Below are positions 23,644 through 34,804 of a DNA stretch of 64,000 nucleotides, one piece after another. The position numbers and the translations under genes were made by a program. Every line of letters begins with the position of its first letter. Positions within the stretch are counted from its first letter, which is position 1. Source of the stretch: Hyalella azteca (taxonomy: Eukaryota; Arthropoda; Malacostraca; Amphipoda; Hyalellidae); assembly GCF_000764305.2 (NCBI RefSeq), contig NW_025934916.1:1-64000 (forward strand). Direction: 5' to 3'. The notes beneath the pieces are model-generated. The model worked only from the letters and a program-made list of their open reading frames with translations. It did no database searches and had not been told where the DNA came from.

Positions 23644-24334
23644 TCAGCCGCCGTATACTCCGTATCCACCATATCCACCGAATCTGCCACCACCGTATCC
23701 ACCGTATCCCCCGTATCCACCGTATCCCCCGTATCCACCGATTCCACCGATTCCACCGTGGTGATGAGGATGATGGTGAGGCTCAGCATCGGGGATGGCG
23801 TCAGGGAAGGGATAGGCAGCACTCAGCACCATCATTGCCAGGCCCAGAACTGCTACAAACTGCAAGGTAAATATCTGTTATTTTATAAATTCAATGGATA
23901 TATATCTTCAATATATTTTAGTTGCTTCACTAATTCGCTTCAGCGTATTTCTTCAATAGCAAGTAACAGTACAACATATAATGTTAGGTCATTATGTCTT
24001 CCATTTGTTAAGACTTTAAAAAGAAGCCATTTAATTGGTGACTTAAATTTTTCAAATATAATAGCGGTGAGCTATTATATATAGAATATTTGTATTATAT
24101 TATATAATAGTGTAAACTATTTTCATATAGCGGTAAGTGTTCATAATATAAAATTTCATTATTGTTGTTTTAAATACATCCCTCCAAAATGTTCTGTTGG
24201 CGAAAAGTAATTAGTAAAACTATGAAAAGAACGAAGAATATAATGAAAAAAAATTAAGAAAAGAATATAATGAACTGAATTTGGATCTAAATCTGAACAT
24301 TTTCAACAAAACTTACAGCAAATTTCGACGACAT
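23644..24334 (-). CDS. His-rich/GGY secreted peptide
   Basis: Two exons, 77 residues: 24317-24334 (MSSKFA, donor GTAAGT) and 23644-23859 (acceptor TTGCAG), phase 0. Signal core FVAVLGLAMMVLSAAYP, then PDAIPDAEP, a histidine block (HHHPHHHGG), GGI units, five GGY units and a tail GGYGGYGVYGG. Exon 1 is nearly identical to that of 29938-30721, and both share the FxAVLxLAMxVLSAAYP core, defining subfamily 2. A TATATATAAG lies 74-83 nt upstream of the ATG. The His block could bind metal or tune charge with pH; that is inference. There is no micro-exon here: the stop is in exon 2, with tail GVYGG comparable to the GFYG made by the micro-exon at 12703. Confidence 0.75.
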
Positions 24335-24407
24335 GTTTGAATGCAAAGGGCGCAGTTGTCGTCAGCAATGTTAGCAGAACTATGGACAAGAGATACGTTG
24401 TCTTGTC

Positions 24408-24417
24408 TTATATATAA
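24408..24417 (-). promoter_or_regulatory. TATA box
   Basis: Minus-strand TATATATAAG about 75-80 nt above the MSSKFA start codon. No kappaB-like motif sits beside it, unlike subfamily 1. Confidence 0.6.
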
Positions 24418-27400
24418 TAACTTCTGACGGGCCAAATCAGCTCAACGTAAATGGCTGCATCCGCTCACTTTGTGTCGTAGCTGTAATGGCTGCACTGAGT
24501 CTTGGGAGATAGAATAATTACATGTAACTCATCATATTTTAATACTGCGAACGTTTATTTAAGCGACGGATTATTGTAAGTGCATGTCACTAATCAAGTG
24601 GGGAAATAAGTCTCCCCATTTATGTTGATAGAGAATATCAACATTATCAATAAACCTTTCAAGTTTTAAGTAGGCATGAGTTTTGCACCTTATGCAATTT
24701 AACTACAAAATTCTATTAAACCAGAGAAATTTGCTACTAAACATTTAATTAACAGCGGCGAATCATAGTATGAAGAATATAGTTTGCGTTAATCGTAAGC
24801 TCTTGTATTCGTCCTATACCTGCAGATTTGAAATTGAAGTGCTGGCCATGTCAGCAGCTAAAAAACTATAATATCAGTTCGAAAAATATCAGTCCCAGAT
24901 AATTAATTGTCCAATTTAGAGATAAAAATACAAATTCAAGATGTTTTTAAAATTAATTATTTATTAATTTCATTTAAATATTCATTAGCTGTTATTCAAA
25001 ATCGATAAAGAATGATTCAAAATGTAATTTTTATTCGATGCGTAAGATTTTATTTTAATGCTTTTGAATACCCTAATAAACTTTTGAAAAATCTCGAACC
25101 AAAACGTGTAGTGTCATATTTCCTTTGATTTTAACATTGAATGTCAGCTGATAATATTGCCGGGCTTTGTCTGTTAGCGTGAGAGCGGTGCATAGTTAGC
25201 GGGAATTCCCTCTCTGTTAAACCGTCCGGACAAATCATCAACATGCTAGGAGTTCTATAAAAATACGCATACAAAATTTTCATTATTATAACGAGAATAT
25301 TGTGTGCCACATTTCCAGCTCATGTTTACCAATGCCAGGACAGGCGGTACGAGGGAGATTTAACAGATTATTTAAGATAAAGATACCCAGTTTTGCTGTT
25401 TGTTGTTGTCGTAGTTACAGGATTATCTTTGAAGAAAGCGGATATATAGGCCAGCAAACGTGTCTAGCAAAATAGGATTTGGTGTCGGTAATAAGGCAAC
25501 AAGATAAACACATTGACGGATCCAACAGAGCATTTGGAGGGATGTATTTAAAACAACCATAATGAAATTCTATAATATGAATGCCATGGGCCTATGTCTT
25601 CAACGCCGACACTTCTATTCTAAAGTAATGATTTTTAGTAAGTAATGCGAAACGTTAAAAAGAATAGGATGTATTAAGATAGCAACGAATTATTTGTAAG
25701 GTATGTAGAAGCTTTTCATCTTTAATTGCTGAACTAAGAGTAATGCAGCCGTTGTTGAACTGTTAGTTAATTATGTACTCGTATTAATTGCGCAGAGCAA
25801 GGTTTCATTAATTTCAAAATTTCATTATTTGGAACTTGCACTACAAACGCAATGAAAATAGGTTAATTTAGTACAAAAAATTTAAAGTTTGCATAATTAC
25901 TGAGAAATAAATTTTAGGTACTGATAAATGTATGTTGTAAAATTACAGTTACAGCTATAGCTGTAACTGTAACCATGTTCGAAGCCAGTTCTTCACGTTC
26001 TAACCTATCATTATGACCTTGCATGACATGCCAAGTTTGGTAGGCAGGATTATGAGCTGTTGTAAAGTTTAACATCTTGCACGTGAAGTTTTATCTAGAA
26101 TATGCTAATGGCAACGACCTTTGCATAAAAACAAGACTGACGATAATTTTGACTGTTAAAACGGTAATCCGAATATTAGATCATGCTGCTTTCTCTCTAG
26201 CTGTTGGGTTGTCGTTGACAGCTCGGAATATGTTCGTAATTGGTTTATGCTGAACTTCATGAACTTTGTTCATGATTTTTTAAAACTATGATGCAGTTAT
26301 ACCTGCTCGTGATGAGCTCAATTCAATGATTTTGGTTTTTTTCTAAATAAAGCGTCAACACATGCAGCTCTGATTAACAAATAATTAAAATAATCTGCAA
26401 GCAGACAAGGAATTCAAAAGAGAACCATCTCATTCTGCGAGGCTAATGGTAAACTAAAGTTGACAGTATGGGCAATAGCACCTGTTAGGTGAAACATTTC
26501 AGAGAATACATATAATTAATGACACATAATTATCATCGAGCACTATAAACTCAAATACTCCAAGTCTTCAATTTAATTCAATTCAAATTTAATTTATTTA
26601 TGTTTTTCACTATTTTATAGGTACCCAAATCATTCCAACGTTTGATCATTTGAATAATGGTTATCTGGACTTGAATTTATAATAAAGAATAAGTGATTAT
26701 TTAATCAATGGATTAATGATTAATTAATAAAAAATCGTGGTGCACGAACGATCGTAGGCGCTCCAGGACTCGTGGCTGCGACTGAACGAAAGTTCGAAAT
26801 TTTTTTTTTTCGAACTGTCGAAAAATTTTTCTTACTAATTTAATAACTAAATTTTGCCATACCAACTTCTTCTCATGAACCAGATACCTACACTATGGTG
26901 GAAGCTGATTATTTTGCATTGCTGTACTTTCAATATTATAGTGTATAGTTCTTGTAACGAATTTGAATTCTATGAAACAGGACGCTTCTGTTGGAGTTAA
27001 ACAAACCCTACTTGACTCAATGCAACATAGATGCGATTTTTTGCTTCTAAATTTTATTTCTAACTACTCTAGTAAAAAATAAATTACTCATTCTTGGTAA
27101 CTTGAGTAGCATTGCATGGCTGCAATATTCGTTTTCAAAAACCAATAATTTTGATTTAGACGTCTAAGGCTTTGATTCCTCAAAATCCGCACTTGCAAAT
27201 ACGAGGTATTTCTTTCGGATACTTAGACGGATCAAAACTTTTCACGCATTAACGAAAGGCAATGATGAAAGTTAATGCAATAATGGAAGGATTCTTTTCA
27301 TCATGAACTATATGACTACTAATTACCGCTCATAACGAGTCACCGCTACCGCTAATTTACGCTTATCTGTCAAAACCACATGCGTTAGAACTTTAAATAT

Positions 27401-28426
27401 TTTAACAGAAGGAACTTCGAGAGAATTACTTTACTTCACGAGCGCCTACTGTTGTGGGAGAGCTTCCAACATATTTAGGCTATCCGTCAATTTATGACGC
27501 GATAGTGATAATAAAAAAAAACTTCCACGGATCTAGGGTAAAAAGGTTTACTCGGAGTCTCCAAAAACCATTGCGCATTATGTCAAGGTAAGAGTAAAGC
27601 ATACAAAAATGAGACCTTGTTAAAATATGCAACAAACACTAACCCTAATCCCCTTGTCATACACCATTGAACCACAATGCGAAAAGGTACGAACAAACTA
27701 CTACTAGTAGCGAGATAAACGCCTAACTTCGCAGTAGAAGCTTTATCTCGTGTATTTTCCGACCTGCGGGAACTACTTTACTACATGAAATAACTACTTT
27801 ACTGTGGAACTACTTTACTACTACACTCGTATAAAGCTTATGCTCTTCAATTCCTCCAGTGCATTGGAAAATTCAAGGCGTCTCATTGGAAGTTCTCGTA
27901 ACCATAAGAGAGAAGGCAAGTCTGGTGCCCACGTCCCTGGAATAAGCATTAAATGCAGGAAGTAGCACAACGTTCATACCAACCTAAGCTCTGCCACAAA
28001 ATAAGATAATTACGGGGTGTATATCAGCAATTATCCTATGCATTTCATCACGCTGGAAATTGTGCAAACATATCTAATACAAATCCAAGCTAAGAGTATT
28101 GACATTTTGTACCGACATCATGTGCTCTCAAGTCTTACCCGCACTCAAAGAGATAAAGAAGGTCACTGCTGTGGTAATCTAGCAACCATAATATCGATAA
28201 AATTACTGAATAATGTTCCATAATTCACGCGACAAGAGGTTGCAGTCACCCTCAACGCTGATCATTAAAAACATGGTTGAATTAAATACATTCAACCATG
28301 ATTAAAAAGACCAAGGGCGGATGCGACGAATCCTACTCGTCACCAGCGTGAACCTGGACAAACAAACGACAAACGAATAGCGCAGCTACACTACCAGCTA
28401 CACTCAGTAAAACGAGCGGAACTTCG
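24418..28426. other. AT-rich intergenic, no gene seen
   Basis: Four kilobases without a credible exon. Contains the 30-bp palindrome at 25943-25972 and an ACTACTTTACTAC string repeated around 27770-27830. Confidence 0.4.
25943..25972. repeat. Perfect 30-bp palindrome
   Basis: A 30-nt sequence identical to its reverse complement, centred on CAGCTATAGCTG. It could be a protein-binding site or chance, and no promoter is nearby. Confidence 0.85.
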
Positions 28427-29043
28427 GTAATACTTTAGATTAAGTGCATCCAAAAAAGGGTTTTTTTTTTAATTTAATGTTTTTTGGGGTGTAGATTAAG
28501 AATCTGAAATCCGTTTTTGGCGGTCGGCATCGGACAACGAATTTTTTCCGATTTTTTATATATCTTTCATAGAAAACGACAATGGGGACCTGTGGGGAAC
28601 CGGGGGTTTTAGGGGGGGACACACCCGAGGCTCTAATTCGGGCAAAAATCCCTAACCTAACCTAGCCTAACCTAACCTAACCTAACCTAACTAACCTAGC
28701 GCGATTTTTGGGTTTTACATAGGTTTACAGTCATTCCCAGATCGATATAGATCATTTCCAGTCAAAAAAAATTTCCAATTTTTTCCAATTTTTCGCCGAT
28801 TTTGCCAATTTCTGCCCGATTTTTTTTACGAATTAGAGCCTCGGGCGTGTCCCCCCTCCCTAGAACCCTCGGTTCCCCACGGGTCCCCCATTGTCGTTTT
28901 TTATACAAAATATATAAAAATCGGATAAAATCGGTTTTCCGATGCCGACCGCCAAAAACGGATTTCAGATTCTTAATCTACACCCCAAAAAACATATAAT
29001 TAAAAAAAAAACTTTTTTGGATGCTCTTAATCTAAAGTAATAC
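28427..29043. mobile_element. Non-autonomous TIR element carrying telomere-like repeats
   Basis: Body 28434-29036 (603 bp) with long inverted arms of about 200 bp starting TTTAGATTAAG[TA]GCATCC. It is flanked by GTAATAC at 28427-28433 and 29037-29043, a 7-bp target duplication. The centre holds CCTAA repeats at 28651-28698. No transposase frame. Open frames in the arms (28440-28622 minus, 28802-28999 plus) are mirror images and not genes. A 7-bp duplication would suit a P-like or related superfamily, but I cannot assign it. Confidence 0.75.
28651..28698. repeat. Interstitial telomere-like (CCTAA/TTAGG) array
   Basis: About ten units, mostly CCTAA with CCTAG variants and one shortened unit. 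This is the ancestral arthropod telomere motif. It sits inside the TIR element rather than at a chromosome end. Confidence 0.85.
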
Positions 29044-29851
29044 CGGAACTTCATCCAAATCGCGAGCAGAACTTTAGGAAGTTCTAGACTAAATAACGAA
29101 GATATTTCGAATAATTTCGTTATTTGTTCAGGCAAATAGCTTATCGGTGCTATGACAGCTCTCTGCTTGTGCTGTGGGCGAGAAAGTATGTTATTGTATG
29201 CATAATATAACCAATATTAGTGCGTTATTGTTTGCGTAATGTGATGCTAACAATATGTTAATATGTTGATATTGTTTGCAAAACATTGTAAAACTAAGTA
29301 GAATCAAGGATTTTGTATGATAATGAAATGTGATTCTTAAAGTGATGCATAAAAATTAACTCAAAGAGCCGTAAAATGATGTTTCATTTTCAAAATGAAA
29401 CTCAAAATGTAGTTTACATTTAATGGAAGATGTGCGTTTCGATGGGTTTTTCGTTTGTTAGCTCACATTACCTTTATTATTATTAAAGGATTATGAACGG
29501 ATTAAAATATTTGAGTAATTTTCTATTCCTGACAACACTGGGTTAATCTGCCAGTGATTAATTACATCAGACTTTCTCTTGATACTTCTACATATATAAC
29601 TGGATTATTCTTATAGGCTACATTGTGGTAAAAAAATATTTAAAAATGTATCATTTTTATTGAAATTCAAAGGGTTGATGATGGTAACACAGTTCAGCAA
29701 TTTATTGCAACATTTTATCGTTATCAGTAGAATTTCTTCACAAGAGTGACAAAATGACGGATCATCACTCTGGAAATTAATTTTTATTGGCCTATCTCGT
29801 TTCAAAAAGCATATTGATTAAAATATTAACTAAACAACGGATGCTAAGTTT

Positions 29852-29857
29852 TTTATT
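29852..29857 (-). terminator. Poly(A) signal AATAAA
   Basis: Minus-strand AATAAA 81 nt after the stop of the gene at 29938-30721. Confidence 0.55.
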
Positions 29858-29937
29858 TTATAATGTATGACAATGAAGGCTTCGAAGTTCTTCAGTTCCA
29901 GGCATGATGCACTCAATCAATGTCCGCAGCTCCCGTT

Positions 29938-30721
29938 TCAACCACGGAATCCACCACCGTAACCGCCACGGAATCCACCATGGTGTCCTCCAAATCCACC
30001 GCCGAATCCACCTCCAAATCCACCGCGGTATCCACCACCACCAAATCCACCGCCGTATCCACCGCGGTGGGGATCAGCCTCTGGGAAGGCGTCGGCGTAA
30101 GGGTAGGCGGCACTCAGGACCACCATCGCCAGGCACAGAACTGCGAACAACTGAAAAGGCGATTTTTTAATGATAATAAAAAGTATTCGAATTCTGAGTT
30201 TTTCGCTAAATTTATTCAGGTTGCCAGTGAACATTGTTGCAAAATTTTGACTGGGGAGCAGTTTAAGCACGTATGTACTTGATAATTTATTTTAACCTGC
30301 ACTGCATGGTAGTTATGGTTTTAATCAACTAATTTGATAAGTAGTACCACATGCATCTGCTTCTCAACGAAAGTAAATTGGAGATTTAAAATCAAACGTA
30401 AAATAACTTCTTGAAATTACTATAGCGATGCAAAGGCTTTTTTCAAAAATTTAAAGCCTATATATGTTTTGAGTATTTAAAAGAATTCCATTATAAACCA
30501 AAAACGAATAAAATATTATAACATAATTAGCTATTGCTTGAAGCAAGAACGCGGAATAGAAATCCATCAATTTGGTGGGAGGTTTCCTCTGCATTTTGCG
30601 ATATTTTATGTTTAGATACTATAATGTACGTAGACCAAAGACAACGTGGATTTAGATCAGAAAATAATTCGAGTTTAGCCTAATTATTTCTCAATAAACT
30701 TACGGCAAATTTCGATGACAT
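29938..30721 (-). CDS. GGF/GGY-rich secreted peptide
   Basis: Two exons, 76 residues: 30704-30721 (MSSKFA, donor GTAAGT) and 29938-30150 (acceptor TTTCAG), phase 0. Signal core LFAVLCLAMVVLSAAYP, then YADAFPEADPHRGG, followed by a GGGF/GGF repeat with scattered Arg and one HH. It is the closest relative of 23644-24334, sharing exon 1, the core and the acidic spacer, but Phe replaces much of the Tyr. A compact promoter with TATA at 30794-30803 and AATAAA 81 nt past the stop give a complete gene. Gly/Phe-rich secreted peptides occur among arthropod cuticle proteins and glycine-rich antimicrobial peptides; which applies is not visible. Confidence 0.78.
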
Positions 30722-30793
30722 GTTGGAGAGAGATGAAGTAATATTTTCTTCAGGAACGTTTGCTGAGCTATGGGCCGGTGTGAGGCTGCTCTG

Positions 30794-30803
30794 CCTTATA
30801 TAG
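30794..30803 (-). promoter_or_regulatory. TATA box CTATATAAGG
   Basis: Minus strand, about 75 nt upstream of the ATG at 30721. A TCAG-containing initiator-like string lies some 35 nt downstream, near 30763-30766. Confidence 0.65.
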
Positions 30804-33084
30804 CGAACTGCAGTCGGGGCGCGAGGTTCAATTGTGCCTAAATCTGTTTGCCGGCAACCGCGTCATCCGGACCGTGACCACGAGCTACAGTCATAACTAA
30901 AGTGGGGATTTTCCTCCCAGAAATTATCCGCTGAGGTTTAGTAATGAGCAGCATTAAAATGCGAAGTATTAGTTAAATTATGTGATGAATTTTTTTAAAA
31001 ATGGAATAAGGAAATTTTGAATTGTATAATGAAATTATTACCGGTGAATTGCCGGTGAGGTTGGATTTTTGCACGAAATTTCACGTTCTAAATTGTTCTA
31101 ACATTAGCCGCCATTGTAAAATGCATTAACTCTATACTTAAAAATTGATGAAAACATCATATATCGGTTCATCAAAGTTATAGTATAGCAAATAATATAT
31201 TAAAAACATAATATGAAAACATATTTATATCTGAGTTCCATATCCTTAATAAAATTTTACCTTACATTTTAATTCAAGGTTTCGATTATAGTTCCAACGA
31301 TTATCGATCGCTTATTGTCCTTTTTTGGCCACTCAATAGACAATCTCACTCTGCCGATATTTTGCAACTGAGTTACTATGCAGAAACTCATATATTCTGA
31401 AAGATCTCATATAAGTCAACTAACAAACATCCATATGATAAACTAAGCCAGTGAATTTATCACACACCAAGGCTATTCACTTTTATAGGATAAGCTCGTG
31501 AATAAAACCTGGTAGTGGAACGGTTATTTTCTGAATTTTGAACGTTCGGGCGCTTGACGTTCTTTTTTATTCAAATTATTATATACTGTTATTCAGACAG
31601 TGATTTGCTGTTATTCAAACAACGATCTGCTGTTTTTCTGACAACAATTAACTGTTATTCTGACAATTATCTGCTATTATTCAGACAATGATCTGCAGCT
31701 AATTTGACAATAAGCCGCTGTTATCGTGACAATGATATGCTGCTATCATGATAATGATCTGCTATTATTCTGACAATGATTAACCGTTATTGTGACAGTG
31801 ATCTGATGCTGTTCTGCCAATGATCTGCTGTTAATCAGACAATGATCTGCTGTTGTTCTGCCAATGATCTGTCCCAGAGAGAACACAGTTCGAAAGAAAG
31901 ACCGAGAACGCAGGATAGAAGCGACCGTTCCGCCATTTATAAGCTTGGTTTCACTACCAACTGGCTGGTGTTTCGGTTATGTATTTCATTTACTATAAAT
32001 TCATTATTAATGTTTTGGGTAACGTTTACTTTTCAACGCCGACTGGGCAAATAAATAGCAGGTTTCATGTAACACATTAATTTCGTTTTAAATATTGAAA
32101 AAACATTCGTCTGCACAAAAACTTGATTTTACCTCGACAAAATTTATTGCAATGTTGCTCTCTATATATGAATGCCGGTGGCATAATTCTATTATACAAT
32201 TTTGTGTCCTGCTTCTCTGTTCGAACATTTTATGACTTTGCAATTAAAACATTAATCACTTGGATCCTCAACTTAATTCTAAAATAATTGCAATTTCGTC
32301 GCATAATGAACAAAAATTAATTTTGGAAGTCGCAAATACTCTCTTGGTGAATATAAAAGTGCATTAAGATTAGTAGCATGATAAGAATCTGTCATTTGAG
32401 TGTTTTTTTTTAATTTTCAAAGTAATTCTACTTAGCAAATATCTTATATAACTCATTCGCGCACTAGAGTATGTTTTGCATTGACCAGATTAATTTTGTT
32501 TCAGAAATAAATAGCTGGTTTAAAAAAGTGTACAGAACCATTTAAACATTTATTTGCCACGTGTATTTGCTTGGCATGACAGCGTTTATTGCGTCTATGT
32601 TAAATACGAGTTGGAATACCGCTGCCCGTACCATAGGATAATGAGTTCATCCACCATGTGCTGTAAAATTATTTTTATAAATCTATTTAAATAATTAATC
32701 TATTTTATTAACTGATTATCAGCAGGAAGAAATTCCAAATCTTACAATTTATTAAAATTTTGAATTAGAAGGGAGGACTGCCTGATTTTTAAAACAATGA
32801 CATGAAAAAAAATAGCTGCTTGTTGTCAATAAATTGACGTTAGCGACTTGTTTTTGTAGCGAAGTTATCTTTGAGGGAAACGAGTAGGCCGTTCTTTACC
32901 GGAAAAAATAGGGGCTGTGTACGTGCCTGGCTCAGGACAGGCAGTCGTACAAACAACTTATTTAAGGATGCTGCCTTAGTGCAATGTTAAACTCTGATAA
33001 CGAGAATCACTGAACATAAACGGCTTTATCAATAAAATAGAGTAATATACTTTACGGTAAAACAATCCAAATTGTACTCTGCCT
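30804..33084. other. Intergenic, minisatellite and an inverted-repeat arm
   Basis: Besides the 22-bp array at 31584-31869, about 32470-32630 is an inverted copy of 35395-35530. No gene was recognised. Confidence 0.4.
31584..31869. repeat. 22-bp minisatellite, 13 units
   Basis: Exactly 13 units of 22 bp with consensus TGCTGTTATTCTGACAATGA plus TC, moderately diverged. No coding sense is evident. Confidence 0.85.
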
Positions 33085-34250
33085 TATTTTTACCATATCA
33101 ACGGCAGACTGTTAATAGGTCATACTCACGTTAAAATTGATATAAAAATACATAGGTCATATTCACGAACATTGGAAGATTTTATTTAAATCCTTGCCAA
33201 AGACAATAAGTTGATTCAAACATCAAACAATGTTACACTTGAAAAAATCACTACATCGCGGTGCTGGCGCGAATATCGAAATGAATAATCAAATTATGCT
33301 GAGTACATCGTCAATAAAAAGTTAATACAATACGAATGATGCACAATACAATAGCAAACACAATATTGAAATCTGAAACACGATATTAGAACTTTGACGT
33401 TTGCAACGTTTCTTTCGTATAGTGTCATTACAGAGTAGCAAAGTCCCTGCGCAAGAGTCGCAAAATTTATTTAAAGAAATTTTCAAAAATTCACTTGTCT
33501 AACCTTTGAAAGAAAATGCGTTCAGCAATTCGCATCACTTTATCCTCTGAAACAATGAATAATTACAATACATCAATCAAATAGAATCTGTCAATGAAAA
33601 CTTTCAGTCATGTTAACACCGCAAAAACATCGCAAATAACGCAAAAAATTGCTTTCTTGTTCTCTTAAGAATAGTTGCTTGTAAGTCAATTACAGGTCGT
33701 TTAATCAGAAGTCAAATTATGTATCATGAACATCATGCTAGTGGCTTACTAATGATATAATGTGAATCTTAAACAAGTTAAATGATACATTGATTCAACT
33801 AAATATTAATATCTGTATTTACAGAGTTAATGCACTACTGACCAAATGAATGCAATTCGGAAAGTTTAAGTCAAACTGTATATATGAAAAATTCAGCGTA
33901 ATAGCTCATTATTATACTGACATCATGAAAATTTTCGGAGATAAGCAATTTATACCATCTTAATTACTGTGAATAAGAATGGAGATTGAATTTACGTTGT
34001 TCTTCGCAATAAAAATACAAAAGTGAGAGATCGCAATAAAATTGGCACAATAATCTTATTGGCACAACACAATGCACAACAATCTTATTATTAGCCGTAA
34101 TCGTTCTGTATTGTATTTTTCTGTATAATCAAGACATCAACGAAATTATCACTGCAATTGCAGTGATTAGATCTCAAAGATATAACTATAATTATCTGTT
34201 TAATGTTTACATTTCGTTTCGGAAAGCCTCAAGCTCCACTTTGCTGTGGT
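33085..34250. repeat. Segmental duplication (partner 50265-51475)
   Basis: Collinear with 50265-51475, beginning in the AATAGGTCATACTCAC stretch and ending at CTCAAGCTCCACTT. In this copy it abuts the promoter of the orphan exon at 34781; in the other copy the promoter is missing. Confidence 0.8.
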
Positions 34251-34677
34251 GGAGTTTCGTGGCCTGGGTACCACTTGAACCGCGATTGGGTACGGACATG
34301 ACAGTAATCTTGAACAGGCGCGATGAAAGCGGATGGTTAACATCGTTGATATTATACGTTCGGTGTAATCGAATGTTTTTTGAGTTTATTTTTTGATGTT
34401 TGTTTGTTGTTTCAATGAATACATACATTCTGAAAATGTTATTTTATCGAATTTAAAGAGATTGATCTCGGGAATTAAAAATCAATACGATAAAGTCGAG
34501 GTCATCGTCCCTGGCAAAAATTTCATATGTTTGTCGTGTGGCATTTTGTTCAGCTTTGATTGTGGCAAGAATCACCCTCGCTTTATCAAGGTTCGCTTTG
34601 AGTTGAAATAAACGTGACCACTGCAGGAAGATTCAGGTTTGGTGGACACAGTGAAGAGTTGCATTTACGTTGACGCT

Positions 34678-34685
34678 TATAAAAG
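34678..34685 (+). promoter_or_regulatory. TATA box of an orphan subfamily-3 gene
   Basis: TATAAAAG within GACGCTTATAAAAGCGCCAG, 103 nt above the ATG at 34781. Nearly identical to the promoter at 40584. Confidence 0.6.
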
Positions 34686-34780
34686 CGCCAGCTCGGGACG
34701 ATATTACAACACAACTTGGCACCGTTCCTCGCTTACAAGTCAACTTCTGCTCTAAGTTCAGCACCGACCCCATAAGCATA

Positions 34781-34798
34781 ATGACTGCCATGGTTTCC
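34781..34798 (+). pseudogene. Orphan first exon MTAMVS, exon 2 deleted
   Basis: ATG plus five codons with an intact GTGAGT donor, a paralogue of exon 1 at 40693 (MTAIFS). The duplicated block continues collinearly downstream, but around 35925-35955 the segment that holds exon 2 in the other copy (42364-42621) is missing: GAATTCATGA runs directly into sequence equivalent to that beyond the exon. The promoter may still fire, yielding a transcript without the peptide exon. Confidence 0.6.
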
Positions 34799-34804
34799 GT
34801 GAGT

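Noticed and set aside
28651..28698. Chromosome end
   Set aside because: Only about ten degenerate units, embedded in an element with sequence continuing on both sides.
28440..28999. Open frames on both strands in the arms of the 28.4 kb element
   Set aside because: They are mirror images produced by the inverted repeat, with no protein motif.
29904..30282. Plus-strand frames rich in Ser/Thr/His over 29.9-30.3 kb
   Set aside because: Shadows of the repetitive Gly-rich exon on the minus strand. The same applies to 23590-24084, 16504-16827, 46037-46240 and 42403-42624.
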